Source of the DNA: Smithellaceae bacterium
GTDB taxonomy: Bacteria > Desulfobacterota > Syntrophia > Syntrophales > JAQULV01
Reading direction: 5' to 3'
Length of the DNA stretch: 7,594 bases
Assembly: GCA_028718405.1 (NCBI GenBank)
Contig: JAQULV010000051.1
Location: forward strand, 1 to 7,594
Below the pieces are notes generated by a model, which did not search any database, was not told where the DNA came from, and saw only the letters and a program-made list of their open reading frames with translations. A program made the position numbers and the translations under genes. This document shows, one piece after another, positions 6,016 to 7,594 of this stretch (positions within the stretch are counted from its first letter, which is position 1; each line of letters starts with the position of its first letter).

Positions 6016-7594
6016 ATGTCTTACAACATCAAGAAAGCTGCTGTATTAGGTGCAGGAGTCATGGGCGCCACAATTGCCGCGCACCTGACAAATGCGGGGA
6101 TCGAATGCTGCCTGCTGGACATCATCCCTTTTGAACTGACCGATGCCGACAAGGCCAAAGGTCTTACGGAGAAGAGCCCGGCCTGGCGCAACAGGTTTGC
6201 CGCCAACGGTCTGGCGGGTATTACCAAAGCAAAACCCGCCGCCTTCTACACCAAGAAGAACGCCTCCATGATCAAGATCGGCAACTTTGAGGATAACCTC
6301 AATTGGTTGGCTGACGTCGACTGGGTTATCGAGGTCGTAGTCGAAAACCTGAAAATCAAGCAGGAGCTTTTCGCCAAGGTCGAAAAAATCGTGAAACCGA
6401 CCTGCATCGTGACCACCAATACCTCCGGGCTTCCCATCAAGGACATCTCCGCTAACTTCGGCGCGAACCTGAAGGATAACTTCCTGGGCACCCACTTCTT
6501 CAACCCGCCGCGTTACATGAAGCTTCTCGAGATCATCCCGGGCAAAGAGACGAAGAAGGAAGTCGTCGATTACATGACCACGTTCTGCGAGCAGGTCCTG
6601 GGCAAGGGCGTCGTTATCTGCAAGGACGTTCCGAACTTCATCGGCAACCGCATCGGCGTGTTTGACATCTCCAACGCGGTCCACATTCTACTCGAAAAGA
6701 AATTGAAGGTCGAAGAGATCGACGCGATCATCGGCAAAGCCCTGGGACGCCCCGGCACTGCCATCTTCGGGACCATGGATCTGGTCGGTCTCGATACGGG
6801 TCACCACGTTATGAAGAACCTCTACGAGGCGGTGCCCGACGACGAGATGCGCGAGATGTTCAAGCCCTCCGACTTCATGGGCGCGATGATGGAGAAGAAG
6901 TGGCTCGGCAACAAGACGAAGCAGGGCTTCTACAAGAAGACGAAGGACGCTAACGGCAAGAAGGTGAAGCTGGTCCTCGATTACAACACCATGGAGTATG
7001 TGGCGCCCACCAAGCCAAAGTTCGAGTCGGTCTCCGCTGCCAAGAAGCTTGAGGACGTAAAAGAGATGGTGAAGACCCTCTTTGCCGCCGAAGACCTGGC
7101 CGGCGAAGTGACCCGCGAGTACCTTTGCAACAACTTCATCTACGCAGCGAACCGCGTGCCCGAGATCTGTGACAAGATCGTGGGGATCGATAACGCCATG
7201 AAGTGGGGCTACAACCATCAGCTCGGTCCCTTCGAGACGTGGGACGCCGTTGGTGTGAAGAACGCCGTCGAGGCCGCGAAGAAACTCGGCAAGAAGGTTC
7301 CGAAGAAGATCGACGATATGCTGGCGGCCGGCTGCGAGTCTTTCTACGCTAAGAAGGACGATGGCGTTTACTACTATGACTTCGACAAGAAGGGTTACGT
7401 GAAGCTTGCGGATAATCCGCGGATTATCCTTCTGCCCGCTCTGAAGGAACGCAACAAGATCGTGGCCCAGAATCCCGGCGCCTGTCTGGTCGACATCGGC
7501 GACGGCGTCGTCTGCCTGGAATTCACGAGCAAGATGAACGCCCTCGACGAGGACATCATCAACATGATGTATGAGGCCTGCGATAAGGTTGAAA
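6016..7594 (+). CDS. Bifunctional 3-hydroxyacyl-CoA dehydrogenase/enoyl-CoA hydratase, 3' end cut by the window
   Basis: The reading frame stays open from the ATG at 6016 to the window edge (526 codons), with GGAGGA at 6005-6010 five bases upstream. The N-terminal NAD-binding domain shows GAGVMG at 12-17 and D35 for the NAD ribose. Catalytic-site residues match human short-chain 3-hydroxyacyl-CoA dehydrogenase in motif and spacing: S137 in TNTSGLP, H160 in THFFNPP, E172 twelve residues later, and N211 in VPNFIGNR. The first C-terminal dehydrogenase domain covers about 187-290, a second copy about 366-440, and a crotonase (enoyl-CoA hydratase) domain starts near 486 with CLVDIGDGVVCLEF and KMNALDE. 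This order, dehydrogenase first, is as in Bacillus FadN and archaeal fusions and the reverse of E. coli FadB. Family length is about 780-800 residues, so roughly a third is missing. It hydrates 2-enoyl-CoA and oxidises the resulting (S)-3-hydroxyacyl-CoA with NAD+, the steps after the upstream dehydrogenase. The hydratase catalytic glutamates lie beyond the window, so that activity is unconfirmed. Confidence 0.93.
   Translation, partial: MSYNIKKAAVLGAGVMGATIAAHLTNAGIECCLLDIIPFELTDADKAKGLTEKSPAWRNRFAANGLAGITKAKPAAFYTKKNASMIKIGNFEDNLNWLADVDWVIEVVVENLKIKQELFAKVEKIVKPTCIVTTNTSGLPIKDISANFGANLKDNFLGTHFFNPPRYMKLLEIIPGKETKKEVVDYMTTFCEQVLGKGVVICKDVPNFIGNRIGVFDISNAVHILLEKKLKVEEIDAIIGKALGRPGTAIFGTMDLVGLDTGHHVMKNLYEAVPDDEMREMFKPSDFMGAMMEKKWLGNKTKQGFYKKTKDANGKKVKLVLDYNTMEYVAPTKPKFESVSAAKKLEDVKEMVKTLFAAEDLAGEVTREYLCNNFIYAANRVPEICDKIVGIDNAMKWGYNHQLGPFETWDAVGVKNAVEAAKKLGKKVPKKIDDMLAAGCESFYAKKDDGVYYYDFDKKGYVKLADNPRIILLPALKERNKIVAQNPGACLVDIGDGVVCLEFTSKMNALDEDIINMMYEACDKVE

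Noticed and set aside
6046..7218. Two long minus-strand frames (6046-6684 and 6688-7218) opposite the hydroxyacyl-CoA dehydrogenase
   Set aside because: They are register-matched shadows split by a single CTA codon of the real gene; the plus strand encodes all catalytic motifs.
1..7594. CRISPR arrays, transposons, phage genes, tRNA or toxin-antitoxin modules
   Set aside because: Nothing repeated at regular spacing, no transposase or integrase motifs, and no tRNA-like cloverleaf were seen on reading both strands.

Overview
The window holds two unrelated gene blocks on opposite strands, separated by a 395-base intergenic region. Base composition is mid-range and the genes are bacterial in style (Shine-Dalgarno sites, short gaps). 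The right-hand block combines a ~620-residue acyl-CoA dehydrogenase with an inverted-order hydroxyacyl-CoA dehydrogenase/enoyl-CoA hydratase fusion. That pairing suggests a Gram-negative fatty-acid or aromatic-acid degrader, perhaps a syntrophic or sulfate-reducing Desulfobacterota-type bacterium. The taxonomic guess is inference only; the window has no rRNA or other marker gene.

Left block (40-2943, minus strand, transcribed right to left): a membrane-anchored family 2 glycosyltransferase, then a DegT/DnrJ/EryC1/StrS sugar aminotransferase, then a SAM-dependent methyltransferase. The gaps are 33 and 3 bases, so this is very probably one operon or the start of one. It looks like part of a surface-glycan or lipid-linked amino-sugar pathway: the aminotransferase would make an amino sugar nucleotide, the glycosyltransferase would move a sugar to a polyprenyl-phosphate carrier, and the methyltransferase would decorate the product. 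The substrate cannot be read from the sequence.

Middle (2944-3338): no gene. It contains a good sigma70-type promoter pointing right (TTGACA at 3160-3165, TATAGA at 3181-3186). Immediately downstream lie three alternating TGACC/GGTCA half-sites, a plausible operator for the neighbouring TetR regulator. No convincing promoter for the leftward operon was found.

Right block (3339 to the window end, plus strand): a TetR-family regulator with a TTG start, then an acyl-CoA dehydrogenase, then a bifunctional 3-hydroxyacyl-CoA dehydrogenase/enoyl-CoA hydratase cut off by the window edge. Together they cover dehydrogenation, hydration and the second oxidation of beta-oxidation; a thiolase would be the expected missing partner downstream. 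The regulator probably senses an acyl-CoA or fatty acid and controls itself and the pathway genes.

I found no rRNA, tRNA, CRISPR array, transposon or phage gene. Nothing here is clearly a new biological system. The points most worth a second look are the candidate operator, the palindrome in front of the acyl-CoA dehydrogenase, and the unassigned glycan operon with its hydrophobic-tailed methyltransferase.
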